Part shown: piece after piece, positions 57,141-64,000 of the stretch | Layout of the letters: each line of letters opens with the position of its first letter | Numbering within the stretch: the stretch's first letter is position 1 | NCBI GenBank assembly: GCA_944342025.1 | Contig: CALVMD010000004.1 | Coordinates: 69,201-133,200 of the forward strand | DNA length: 64,000 nt | Source of the DNA: an uncultured Clostridia bacterium | GTDB taxonomy: Bacteria; Bacillota; Clostridia; Christensenellales; Borkfalkiaceae | Direction of reading: 5' to 3' | Made by a program: the position numbers and the translations under genes | The notes under the pieces: generated by a model | Database searches by the model: none | What the model saw: the letters and a program-made list of their open reading frames with translations, nothing else | What the model was told of the DNA's origin: nothing

Positions 57141-58533
57141 AACGTCGGGTTGTGTCTTTTTTTGCATTTTGAACGACAGCGCTCTGTCCGCTTTCTGCGT
57201 CGCTGTGCTCTGACGGGAGCGGGGGATGTTTTTTTCGGATCCGGATAAACAGGAGTGCGCCGACCGCAGCGACGATCGCCTCCGTTGCGGGAAAAGACAG
57301 CCATACGCCCGTGATCTCCCACAGGCAGGAGAATAAGAAGGCGGCGGGGATGATGACGGCAAACCCGCGAAGGAGAGAAAGGATGTGGGACGGAAGGGGC
57401 TTTTCCATCGCCGCGAAAAAGGAACACAGGACGATGTTCAGCCCCGCGAACGGCGCGGCGATAAAGTACAGCCTTAATCCGCGCGCGGCGATCGGGCCGA
57501 GGTCGGGGTCGTGTTCGCTGTTGAAGATCTCCGCGATGGGCAGGGCGAATACGGCGATGATGATATAAACGACGGCAGAAAACGCAATTGCCGAAATTGC
57601 CGCGAGAGCGAAGAGGGAGAAGCATTTTTTCTTTTCGCCCTCGCCGTGGCTGCGGCTGACGAGAGGCTGTGTGCCCTGTGCGATGCCCGTAAAGACGGAC
57701 AGGACGACGAGAGAGATGTTCGCAACAACACCGTATGCCGCGACGCCCGTATTGCCGAGAAGTCCGTAGATAATAAAGTTAAAGACGATGATGACGATGG
57801 CGGAGGAGAGTTGTTCGACGAGAGAGGGAAATCCGAGCGCAAAGTCGGCACCCATGTGTTTGGCGCTCGGCTTTGCAAGGACAAAGCGGAATCCGTTTTT
57901 CCCGCGGAGGATGTGCCAGGCGGAAAAGCAGATGCCGATGACGGGCGCGACGCCCGTTGCAAGCACGGCGCCGAACATGCCGAGACCGCAGGGAAAAATG
58001 AATACATAGTCGAGTACGATGTTGGTAAGGCTGCCGCTTACGGTGGCAAACATTGCAAGGCGCGGATCGCCGTCGTTGCGGACGAAACACATCAGGATAT
58101 TATTGAAAACAAAGGCGGGGGAAAATAAAAGCAGCACCTTCAGGTAAATATCCGTCAGCGAGTATGTGTCGGAGTCCGCGCCCAAAAGCTGCGCCAGCTG
58201 TCCTGACAGGAGCCCTCCGAGCAGCATAAATACGGCGGAAAAAGCCGCGCCTAAATATGCGGTATTTGTAAAAACGGCGTTCGCTTTTTCGTCTTCGCCC
58301 CGGCTTTTATACACGGCGTATTTGGTGGCGCCGCCGATCCCGAGCATCAGACCTGTGCCGTGCATCACGTTATAAACGGGGATGGCTAAATTCAGCGCGG
58401 CGAGCCCGTTCGTTCCGAGCCCCTTCGAAATAAAAAAAGTGTCCGCCAAAATATAGCACGACATCCCGATCATGCCGAGGACGCTTAAAGAGGCATATTT
58501 GGCAAACTGTCCGAATAACTTTTTATCTTTCAT
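57139..58533 (-). CDS. MATE-family efflux transporter
   Basis: A 464-residue multidrug/toxin exporter with twelve hydrophobic segments in two homologous halves. KYASLSVLGMIGMSCYILAD, NGLAALNLAIPVYNVMHGTG and GTQPLVSRSHGEGEKKK are MATE signatures, closest to the MepA-like group. The start at 58533 is chosen over an ATG six codons upstream because that codon overlaps the GGAG ribosome site. The C-terminal 40 residues are polar and cytoplasmic. Its long structured leader suggests ligand-controlled transcription. Confidence 0.92.
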   Translation of the reverse strand: MKDKKLFGQFAKYASLSVLGMIGMSCYILADTFFISKGLGTNGLAALNLAIPVYNVMHGTGLMLGIGGATKYAVYKSRGEDEKANAVFTNTAYLGAAFSAVFMLLGGLLSGQLAQLLGADSDTYSLTDIYLKVLLLFSPAFVFNNILMCFVRNDGDPRLAMFATVSGSLTNIVLDYVFIFPCGLGMFGAVLATGVAPVIGICFSAWHILRGKNGFRFVLAKPSAKHMGADFALGFPSLVEQLSSAIVIIVFNFIIYGLLGNTGVAAYGVVANISLVVLSVFTGIAQGTQPLVSRSHGEGEKKKCFSLFALAAISAIAFSAVVYIIIAVFALPIAEIFNSEHDPDLGPIAARGLRLYFIAAPFAGLNIVLCSFFAAMEKPLPSHILSLLRGFAVIIPAAFLFSCLWEITGVWLSFPATEAIVAAVGALLFIRIRKKHPPLPSEHSDAESGQSAVVQNAKKDTTRR

Positions 58534-58539
58534 GATATA

Positions 58540-58649
58540 AATGCTCCGCATAAAAAATGCGCCGGGCCTGTCCGCATCTTCTGAGGCCTAACGATGCGGG
58601 ACCCTGCGCTTGAATTGCCCGGCGGCAATACATGCTGTCTTATCGGCAT
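58540..58649 (-). ncRNA. Structured leader of MATE gene, candidate riboswitch (possibly guanidine-IV/mepA motif)
   Basis: Read on the minus strand, about 110 bases between promoter and ribosome site hold a small ATTGCC/GGCAAT hairpin (about 58632-58615) and then a long interrupted stem (58609-58559: GCGC, GGG, GTC and CGCATC pairing with their complements) that runs into ATTTTTT. The last part is an intrinsic terminator before the gene. Guanidine-IV (mepA motif) riboswitches are known upstream of MATE genes in clostridia; I could not verify the consensus, so the class is a suggestion. Confidence 0.5.
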
Positions 58650-58650
58650 G

Positions 58651-58679
58651 AGGATAGCAAAAATCTCCGCGCTTGTCAA
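58651..58679 (-). promoter_or_regulatory. Promoter of the MATE gene
   Basis: Minus strand TTGACA (58679-58674), 17 bases, TATCCT (58656-58651). Confidence 0.7.
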
Positions 58680-58728
58680 TCGTTTGCACAGCTTAGCTTG
58701 ATTTTGCGCGAAAATTTTCGGCTGACCC

Positions 58729-58757
58729 TTGACAAACCGTCATTTTTGGTGTTTAAT
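58729..58757 (+). promoter_or_regulatory. Promoter of the cytidylate kinase-like gene
   Basis: TTGACA (58729-58734), 17 bases, TTTAAT (58752-58757). Confidence 0.65.
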
Positions 58758-58806
58758 AGAAGAAAAAGGGGTGTTAAGTCGCGTCCCCTTATCCGGAGGC
58801 ACAGCT

Positions 58807-59388
58807 ATGAACAGCAAAGTCATTACGGTCAGCCGTCAGTTCGGCAGCGGCGGCAGGGAATTCGGCATCAAACTTGCGAAGGCGTTGGGGATTCCTTTTT
58901 ACGATAAAGACCTCATCTCTATGGCGGCGCAAAACAGTAACCTTTCCGAGGAGTTCATGCGCAATTACGAAGAGAGTGCGCCCGGCATATTCTCGCGCAC
59001 GCTGTATTCGTATTATCAGATGCCCATGACCGATCAGATCTATATCGCGCAGTCCAATCTCATCCGTCAGCTTGCGGATAAAGGCCCCTGCGTCCTGATC
59101 GGCAGATGTTCGGACGCCATTTTGCCCGCCAGCGTAAAAATCTACGTGCATGCGCCTATGTCTTTCCGCGTGCAGAGAAAGTTGGGGATGGAAACGGGCG
59201 TCGCGCCCGAAAAGATGGAGGCGCATATCAAGGCGACGGATAAAAAGCGCAAAAAATATTACGAGTATTACACGGATAAAAAATGGGGAATGGCGGAGAA
59301 TCACGACCTTTGCATGGACAGCAGCCTAGTCGGGATCGACGGCTGTGTGGAGACGGCGCTCGCTTATCTCAAAAACTTGAAAAAATAA
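58807..59388 (+). CDS. Cytidylate kinase-like protein
   Basis: A 193-residue P-loop protein. ITVSRQFGSGGREFGIKLAK is the degenerate Walker A of the cytidylate-kinase-2-like family (GSGGRE), with VLIGRCSDAIL and KKRKKYYEYYTDKKWGMAE typical of that group. These proteins are related to CMP kinase but the canonical cmk is a different gene, and their substrate is not established. GGAGG lies 7 bases before the ATG at 58807; the open frame upstream crosses the promoter. It is monocistronic. Confidence 0.88.
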   Translation: MNSKVITVSRQFGSGGREFGIKLAKALGIPFYDKDLISMAAQNSNLSEEFMRNYEESAPGIFSRTLYSYYQMPMTDQIYIAQSNLIRQLADKGPCVLIGRCSDAILPASVKIYVHAPMSFRVQRKLGMETGVAPEKMEAHIKATDKKRKKYYEYYTDKKWGMAENHDLCMDSSLVGIDGCVETALAYLKNLKK

Positions 59389-59404
59389 TTTCGGCAAAAT
59401 TGCG

Positions 59405-59430
59405 GCGCGGGCGGATTCGCCCGCGCTTTT
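59405..59430 (+). terminator. Terminator of the cytidylate kinase-like gene
   Basis: A 9-bp GC stem (59405-59413 with 59418-59426) with loop GATT, followed by TTTT. Confidence 0.8.
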
Positions 59431-59446
59431 GCGGTGCTTTTTTTGA

Positions 59447-59476
59447 TTGACAGAAGGTGCTTTTCCGCATTATAAT
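59447..59476 (+). promoter_or_regulatory. Promoter of mnmA
   Basis: TTGACA (59447-59452), 18 bases, TATAAT (59471-59476). Confidence 0.8.
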
Positions 59477-59507
59477 TGTTTTTGATAAAACAGCGAGGAC
59501 AAACGGA

Positions 59508-60596
59508 TTGGAAAAAGCAAAAACGGTCGTCGTCGGCATGAGCGGCGGCGTAGACAGTTCGGTCGCGGCGCTCCTATTAAAAGAGCAGGGGTACAACGTC
59601 GTCGGGCTTTTTATGGTCAATTGGGAAGAAGAGGGCGGCGCCTGTACGGCGGAAGAGGATTACGAAGACGTCAGGCGCGTATGCAATAAGATCGGCATTC
59701 CGTATTTTACCGTAAATTTCTCAAAAGAGTATCGGGAGCGCGTTTTTTCCTATTTTTTGGAAGAATACGAGCTGGGCAGGACGCCCAATCCGGATGTTCT
59801 GTGCAACCGCGAGATCAAGTTCGGGCCTTTCAAGCAGCATGCGCTCGCGCTGGGGGCGGATTACATCGCCACGGGGCATTATTGCGGCATTTTGCACGAG
59901 GGAAACAGACATTATCTTTTGAAGGCGGCCGATGCGAACAAAGATCAGACCTATTTTCTCAATCAGGTCACGCAGGAACAGTTTGAAAACGTCCTCTTTC
60001 CGCTCGGAAAGATGCAAAAGGGCGAAGTGCGCGCCATTGCCGAAAGATACGGGCTTTCCACTGCAAAGAAAAAGGACAGCACGGGTATCTGTTTCATCGG
60101 TGAGAGGAATTTCCGCAATTTCCTGAAATCGTATCTGCCCGCGTCGCCCGGCAAGATCATGACCTGCGACGGGAAAGTGCTCGGCGAACATATCGGGCTG
60201 ATGTATTATACCCTCGGCCAGCGCAAGGGGCTGGATATAGGCGGGCAGAAAGGGGATGCGGAAGGCGGCAGATGGTTCGTTATCGAAAAAGATCTGAAAA
60301 ACAACATTCTCTATGTTGCGCACGGCGGAGAAGAAAGGCTGTATGCGCGCAGGTGCCGCGTTTCGGGCATGAACTGGATTCCCGAGAGACCGCAGGCGGC
60401 GGAATTTTCCTGTACGGCAAAATTTCGGTACCGGCAGGGGGAACAGCCGGTGCGCGTTGTGCAGAGTGCGGACGGTAAGAGCGTCACCGTCGCGGCGGAT
60501 GAGCCGCAGCGCGCGCTCACGCCCGGGCAGTACGCCGTGTTTTACGACGGCGAAAAATGTATCGGGGGCGGCGTCATTGAAGAAGTGCTCGGTTGA
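59508..60596 (+). CDS. mnmA: tRNA-specific 2-thiouridylase
   Basis: Adds sulfur to U34 of tRNA-Lys, -Glu and -Gln. The 362-residue protein has the PP-loop [15 protein letters not shown], the first catalytic Cys in [24 protein letters not shown], and the second Cys in [17 protein letters not shown], then the C-terminal beta-barrel ([14 protein letters not shown]). The start is taken as TTG at 59508, 9 bases after GAGG, because the only upstream in-frame ATG (59457) lies inside the promoter. Length then equals the family norm. Confidence 0.95.
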   Translation: MEKAKTVVVGMSGGVDSSVAALLLKEQGYNVVGLFMVNWEEEGGACTAEEDYEDVRRVCNKIGIPYFTVNFSKEYRERVFSYFLEEYELGRTPNPDVLCNREIKFGPFKQHALALGADYIATGHYCGILHEGNRHYLLKAADANKDQTYFLNQVTQEQFENVLFPLGKMQKGEVRAIAERYGLSTAKKKDSTGICFIGERNFRNFLKSYLPASPGKIMTCDGKVLGEHIGLMYYTLGQRKGLDIGGQKGDAEGGRWFVIEKDLKNNILYVAHGGEERLYARRCRVSGMNWIPERPQAAEFSCTAKFRYRQGEQPVRVVQSADGKSVTVAADEPQRALTPGQYAVFYDGEKCIGGGVIEEVLG

Positions 60597-60666
60597 TGCC
60601 CGCGCGGATGAGAGATCGATAAAAATGTTCCGCGCCGCACGGTGCGGAAAAGGAGGATATAGAGTT

Positions 60667-61224
60667 ATGAGAAAGAACTTCGGAGCAAAGACGTATCTTT
60701 ATCCGATGCCCGTTCTGATCGTCGCGACGTACGGCGAAGACGGGAAACCCGACGCGATGAACGCCGCCTGGGGAGGGATCGCGGACGCAAATAAGATCGC
60801 GCTGTGCTTGTCCGAATCGCACAAGACGACGAAGAATATCCTCGCTCGCAAAGCATTCACGGTCAGCATGGCGGATGCGGAGCATGTCGTCGCGTGCGAT
60901 TATGTCGGCGTCGTGTCCGCGAATCAGGAACCGGACAAATTTGAAAAGGCGGGATTTCATGCCGTCAAAAGCGAATTTGTCGATGCGCCCGTCATCGAAG
61001 AATTGCCCATGACGCTCGAATGCGTTTTGGAGAAGGTGACGGAGGACGGGCTTTTGATCGGCAGTATCGTCAATGTCAGCGCGGACGAGCGCATTTTGGA
61101 CGAAAAGGGCAAGATCGATCCCGCGAAGCTGCGCCCGATCACCTTCGATTCGGTCAACAATGTGTATCTCGTTCTCGGCGAAAAGGTGGGGAACGCGTTT
61201 AAAGACGGGTTGAAACTCGAATAA
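60667..61224 (+). CDS. Flavin reductase-like FMN-binding protein
   Basis: A 185-residue split-barrel flavoprotein of the flavin reductase-like/flavoredoxin family. MPVLIVATYGEDGKPDAMNA and ALCLSESHKTTKNILARKAF form the FMN site, and AEHVVACDYVGVVSANQEPD is typical. It probably moves electrons between NAD(P)H or ferredoxin and small acceptors in the cytoplasm. AAGGAGG lies 10 bases before the ATG; the gene follows mnmA by 70 bases and may be read from the same promoter. A strong terminator follows. Confidence 0.9.
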   Translation: MRKNFGAKTYLYPMPVLIVATYGEDGKPDAMNAAWGGIADANKIALCLSESHKTTKNILARKAFTVSMADAEHVVACDYVGVVSANQEPDKFEKAGFHAVKSEFVDAPVIEELPMTLECVLEKVTEDGLLIGSIVNVSADERILDEKGKIDPAKLRPITFDSVNNVYLVLGEKVGNAFKDGLKLE

Positions 61225-61244
61225 ATCTAAAAGAAGAGCAAGGA

Positions 61245-61276
61245 CCGGGCTGCAAAAAACTGCAGCCCGGTTTTTT
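61245..61276 (+). terminator. Strong terminator after flavin reductase-like gene
   Basis: A 10-bp perfect stem (61245-61254 with 61261-61270) followed by six T. Confidence 0.9.
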
Positions 61277-61341
61277 GCGGCACATTTGTCTTTCTTCCGT
61301 GCATACTATGGAAAAGAATACGGCTGCGGAAGGAGATCGGA

Positions 61342-62553
61342 ATGAACGGAAGAAGACGCGGGACAACGCTCGCCGCTTGTCTGGCGGGGGTGGCAAATCA
61401 GGCGGTCATCACGAACGTGACGGCGCTCCTTTTTGTTCCGTTTTCACGGCTGTACGGCTTTTCGCTCGCGCAATTGGGCGTGCTGACGGCGGTCAATTTC
61501 GCCGCGCAGATGTGTGCGGATATTTTTTTGCTGTTTTTTATCGACAGGCTGTCCTATAAAGGCATGGCACTCTTTGCCGCGGCGCTGAGTGCAGGGGGAC
61601 TTCTTTTTTACGGGGCGGTGCCCGTCCTCTTTTCGGGCGGGGCGGTTTACGGCGGGATCGCTGCGGCGACGGCGGTATTCGCTTTTTCGGGAGGGATGCT
61701 CGAGATCGTCCTTTCCGGGGCGGCAGAGCGGCTTCCGCGCGGATCTCCCGTGTCTATCTGCCTTTTACATACCGCTTATGCATGGGCGCAGGCGGCGCTG
61801 GCGCTCCTGCTCTTCGGGTTCGTCTTTATCTGCGGAGCGGAACATTGGAATATCTCCGTCATGGCGCTTGCGGCGGTGCCCGTGCTTGCCTTTATTTTGC
61901 TTCTTCGTGCCGATCTCGGTCCGCCCGCGCACGGTAAAGCGCGGAGAAAGAGGGGGTCGAATCGTTTGCCTTCCGCCTTTTTTTTGTTGGCTGTCGCGGC
62001 CATTTTTTTCGGCCACGGTTCTGAAGTGACGATGAATCAATGGATCAGTACGCTTTTTTCCGAAACGGCGGGGGAAGCCGGGTACGCGGGCGAATTTATC
62101 GGCGCTGCGCTCTTTGCGGCGTTCCTGGGTGCGGGAGGGATCTTTTATGTCAGGATTTCCGCCAAAGGGGATTTTCCTCTGCCCGTACTCGTATTTTCGG
62201 GACTTTTGACGTTTCTGTGCTATCTTGCCGTTTCCGCAGGGGGAGGCCAGCTCGCATTTGCCGCGGCGGCCGCGTGCGGCTTGTTCGTGGGCGTGCTGTC
62301 TCCCGGGATCATGACCGCTTCGGGCGAAAACCTGCCGCGCACGGGCGGCAGGATGCTGGCGTCTCTCGCCGTCGCGGCGGACATGGGGGCTGCGGCTCTG
62401 CCTGCCGCCGCAGGCGCTCTGTCGGAAATCACGGGGTTCGGAGGGGCGTTCCGTATTTTGTCTGCGGCGCCTTTGTGCTGTGCACTTGCGGCGGCGGCCA
62501 TGGTCCGGCTCAGGCGGCCCCCGCGCCGCTGTCTCCGTAAGATGAAAATGTAA
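61342..62553 (+). CDS. Major facilitator superfamily transporter
   Basis: A 403-residue permease with about twelve hydrophobic segments in two halves separated by a basic loop near residue 195 (GKARRKRGSNR). The first-half motif is partly kept (AAQMCADIFLLFFIDRLSYK). HGSEVTMNQWISTLFSE in the second half resembles fucose/sugar-type MFS members (FGHGSEVTMNQWI). Substrate is unknown. AAGGAG precedes the ATG. No clear promoter was found between it and the preceding terminator, and no terminator follows. Confidence 0.85.
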   Translation: MNGRRRGTTLAACLAGVANQAVITNVTALLFVPFSRLYGFSLAQLGVLTAVNFAAQMCADIFLLFFIDRLSYKGMALFAAALSAGGLLFYGAVPVLFSGGAVYGGIAAATAVFAFSGGMLEIVLSGAAERLPRGSPVSICLLHTAYAWAQAALALLLFGFVFICGAEHWNISVMALAAVPVLAFILLLRADLGPPAHGKARRKRGSNRLPSAFFLLAVAAIFFGHGSEVTMNQWISTLFSETAGEAGYAGEFIGAALFAAFLGAGGIFYVRISAKGDFPLPVLVFSGLLTFLCYLAVSAGGGQLAFAAAAACGLFVGVLSPGIMTASGENLPRTGGRMLASLAVAADMGAAALPAAAGALSEITGFGGAFRILSAAPLCCALAAAAMVRLRRPPRRCLRKMKM

Positions 62554-62591
62554 AAATATCGTTAATTTCTTGGTTGCGCAGTGACGTTTGT

Positions 62592-62621
62592 TTGCTTATT
62601 TTTGATTTTATGTGGTATAAT
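62592..62621 (+). promoter_or_regulatory. Promoter of CmpB-type membrane protein gene
   Basis: TTGCTT (62592-62597), 18 bases, TATAAT (62616-62621) with an extended TGG. Confidence 0.6.
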
Positions 62622-62651
62622 AACGCATATTGCAGTGCCACAGAGGAAGCT

Positions 62652-63374
62652 ATGAAAGAGAAAGACAGACATACCGAAATTCCGGCCGAAGCGCAGGGCG
62701 ACGAACGGTGCGCAGTCTCGGCGCCCGAGTCGAAAGAGCAAGGGAAAAAAGGTTTTTTCGCGATCAGAATATTCAATTACAGGCTCGTTACGCTGATGAT
62801 CATGTGCATCATCATGTCTTTTATCGGGTTTGTTGTGGAAAACATATTCCGCCTGGCGCGAGACGGCATGATCAACAGCCGTCGGCAGATCCTGCCCTTT
62901 TTGTTTGCGTACGGCATCGCCGTCTTTGTGATGTACGTGGTGTTGGGCACGCCCAAGGAGATGCGTTTTTTTTGCTGGAAATTATTTAAGAAAGACAGCA
63001 AGCTGTCGTCTGCGGCAAAGTATACGCTGTATGCGCTTATCCTGTTTGCGTTTATCTTTTTCGGCGAAGTGCTTTTCGGAACGTTCGTGGAATGGGTATC
63101 GGGCATCGTGCTGTGGGATTATACGGGCATTCCGCTTCGTTTTACCAAGTATACCAGCGTACCCACGGCGCTCGGTCTTACGGCGGGGATCATGCTCTTC
63201 ATGCGTTTCGTGTTCGAACCGCTCATGAAAAAACTGGATAAGATCCCCGATAAAGTTGCGCTCGGCATTGATATCGGGCTGGGGATTCCCATCGTTTTGG
63301 ACTGGATTTTGATGCTCGTTCTGATGCTCGGGTTCGGCATTTCCAAAAACTGGTGGCTTATACAGGTGTTTTGA
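62652..63374 (+). CDS. Membrane protein of the putative ABC permease (CmpB-like) family
   Basis: A 240-residue protein: a polar N-terminal 35 residues, then about six hydrophobic helices. SFIGFVVENIFRLARDGMIN, GEVLFGTFVEWVSGIVLWDY and the TGIPLRFTKYTSVP segment follow the pattern of the CmpB/DUF family often labelled putative ABC transporter permease, though no ATPase partner is near. AGAGGAAG lies 4-5 bases before the ATG at 62652. Its function is unknown. Confidence 0.75.
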   Translation: MKEKDRHTEIPAEAQGDERCAVSAPESKEQGKKGFFAIRIFNYRLVTLMIMCIIMSFIGFVVENIFRLARDGMINSRRQILPFLFAYGIAVFVMYVVLGTPKEMRFFCWKLFKKDSKLSSAAKYTLYALILFAFIFFGEVLFGTFVEWVSGIVLWDYTGIPLRFTKYTSVPTALGLTAGIMLFMRFVFEPLMKKLDKIPDKVALGIDIGLGIPIVLDWILMLVLMLGFGISKNWWLIQVF

Positions 63375-63377
63375 AAA

Positions 63378-63418
63378 ATAAAAAGGACGTCTCTTCGGAA
63401 AGCGGAGACGTCCTTTCA
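63378..63418 (+). terminator. Bidirectional terminator between convergent genes
   Basis: A 12-bp stem (63382-63393 with 63405-63416); on the minus strand it ends in CCTTTTTATTTTT, on the plus strand in TTTC. Confidence 0.8.
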
Positions 63419-63430
63419 ATATTCTTAAAT

Positions 63431-64000
63431 TTATGCTGCGCGGGTGTCGCCTTTGTCCGCTGCGTCTTTTGCGAGCGGTTTGCCCGTAAAGTTATCGGTA
63501 AAAGCGGAGATGCCCTTTGCGCGGAGCGCACGGATGCCGAAATACAGCGGTACGCCCAGTCCGTAGACCCAGACTGCCTGCGTTACGAGAAGAGATGCGA
63601 ACATGAACCAGTATCCCGCGTAAGCGCTGCCGCCCAAAAGGAGCACGCAGGGGATGACGAACGCATTGACAAAGACGGGGAAGATCCCGCCGACCGCCAG
63701 TTTGAGCGGGGTATTTTTGATGAGTTTTCCCGCAAGGAACGTGAGAACCGCCGCGACGAGCGAACAAAGGCTCCCCAGCCCGATGTCCCATGCGTTGCCG
63801 GTGATGATGTTGGCGATCAGACATCCCACATACAGCGCGGGGATGGCCTCCGGATAGAAGAGGGGGAGCATCGTGAGCGCTTCGGCGGGGCGGATCTGAA
63901 ATCCGAGCGTGCCGAAGGCGAGCGCGCCGAGCGGCCAGGTGAGCACAACGTACAGTGCGGCAATGATGCCGGCCCTGCACAGCATTTTGGTGTTGGGTCT
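63431..64000 (-). CDS. queT: QueT-family transporter (5' end beyond window)
   Basis: A membrane protein importing queuosine precursors, of which 190 codons are visible. RAGIIAALYVVLTWPLGALA, the FQIRPAEALTMLPLFYPEA segment and GCLIANIITGNAWDIGLGSL are diagnostic for QueT (PF06177-like), with about five helices. The first in-window ATG is at 63985, but the frame stays open to the window edge and QueT proteins usually have several more residues before RAG, so the true start probably lies outside. The polar tail after residue 165 is unusual only in length. Any preQ1 riboswitch would be beyond the edge. Confidence 0.9.
   Translation of the reverse strand, partial: RPNTKMLCRAGIIAALYVVLTWPLGALAFGTLGFQIRPAEALTMLPLFYPEAIPALYVGCLIANIITGNAWDIGLGSLCSLVAAVLTFLAGKLIKNTPLKLAVGGIFPVFVNAFVIPCVLLLGGSAYAGYWFMFASLLVTQAVWVYGLGVPLYFGIRALRAKGISAFTDNFTGKPLAKDAADKGDTRAA

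Overview
The window looks like a piece of the chromosome of an anaerobic, fermentative, Clostridia-like Bacillota bacterium, probably from a gut lineage. The reasons are a complete electron-bifurcating [FeFe]-hydrogenase operon, oxygen-sensitive two-subunit class I fumarase, a lone spoVAC sporulation gene, strong AGGAGG-type ribosome binding sites, consensus sigma-A promoters and many intrinsic terminators. The taxonomy is an inference; no rRNA or marker set is present. No phage, transposase or CRISPR array was seen.

Layout, left to right. 1-1520: the 3' end of rlmN, then rpe and thiN. 1726-8357: gltA (citrate synthase) diverges from a five-gene hydrogenase operon (hndA, an ATPase-domain protein, hndB, hndC, hndD). 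8470-9696: a secreted tyrosine-phosphatase-like lipoprotein. 9822-13695: a three-gene surface-sugar cassette (retaining-sialyltransferase-like glycosyltransferase, KdsB-like CMP-sugar synthetase, pyruvate-aldolase/DUF115 fusion). 13913-15508: spoVAC and azlCD. 15696-19706: class I lysyl-tRNA synthetase, then a glycosyltransferase/DUF6270 gene broken by an exact 35-bp tandem duplication. 19835-24780: cupin, aldo/keto reductase, NUDIX, iron alcohol dehydrogenase, and a membrane protein ending in an L15-like domain. 25024-28139 (minus): membrane XRE regulator and fumarase. 28270-31002: CPBP protease, rlmH, an M14 peptidase and tadA. 31306-38971: the housekeeping block prs, pth, mfd and a foldase-like lipoprotein. 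39139-43177 (minus): NUDIX, tRNA-Gly(CCC), then mtnN-luxS-ung-apgM. 43293-51428: ferritin-like protein, exonuclease, rRNA methyltransferase, archaeal-type AspRS, a small membrane XRE regulator, a DnaA-box cluster, an SPFH/zinc-ribbon protein and a DUF1858 protein. 51516-57096: an AraC regulator diverging from a five-gene sugar-oxidation operon. 57139-64000: MATE exporter with a structured leader, cytidylate-kinase-like protein, mnmA, flavin reductase-like protein, MFS carrier, a CmpB-type membrane protein and queT.

How parts fit: hydrogenase, fumarase, citrate synthase and alcohol dehydrogenase point to mixed fermentation with redox balanced by H2. mtnN-luxS recycles S-adenosylhomocysteine and makes AI-2. 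Class I LysRS and archaeal-type AspRS suggest unusual translation machinery. The most interesting unexplained items are the aldolase/KdsB/glycosyltransferase cassette, the 35-bp repeat that acts as a reading-frame switch, the DnaA-box cluster without dnaA beside it, the ATPase inside the hydrogenase operon, and the L15-like membrane protein.
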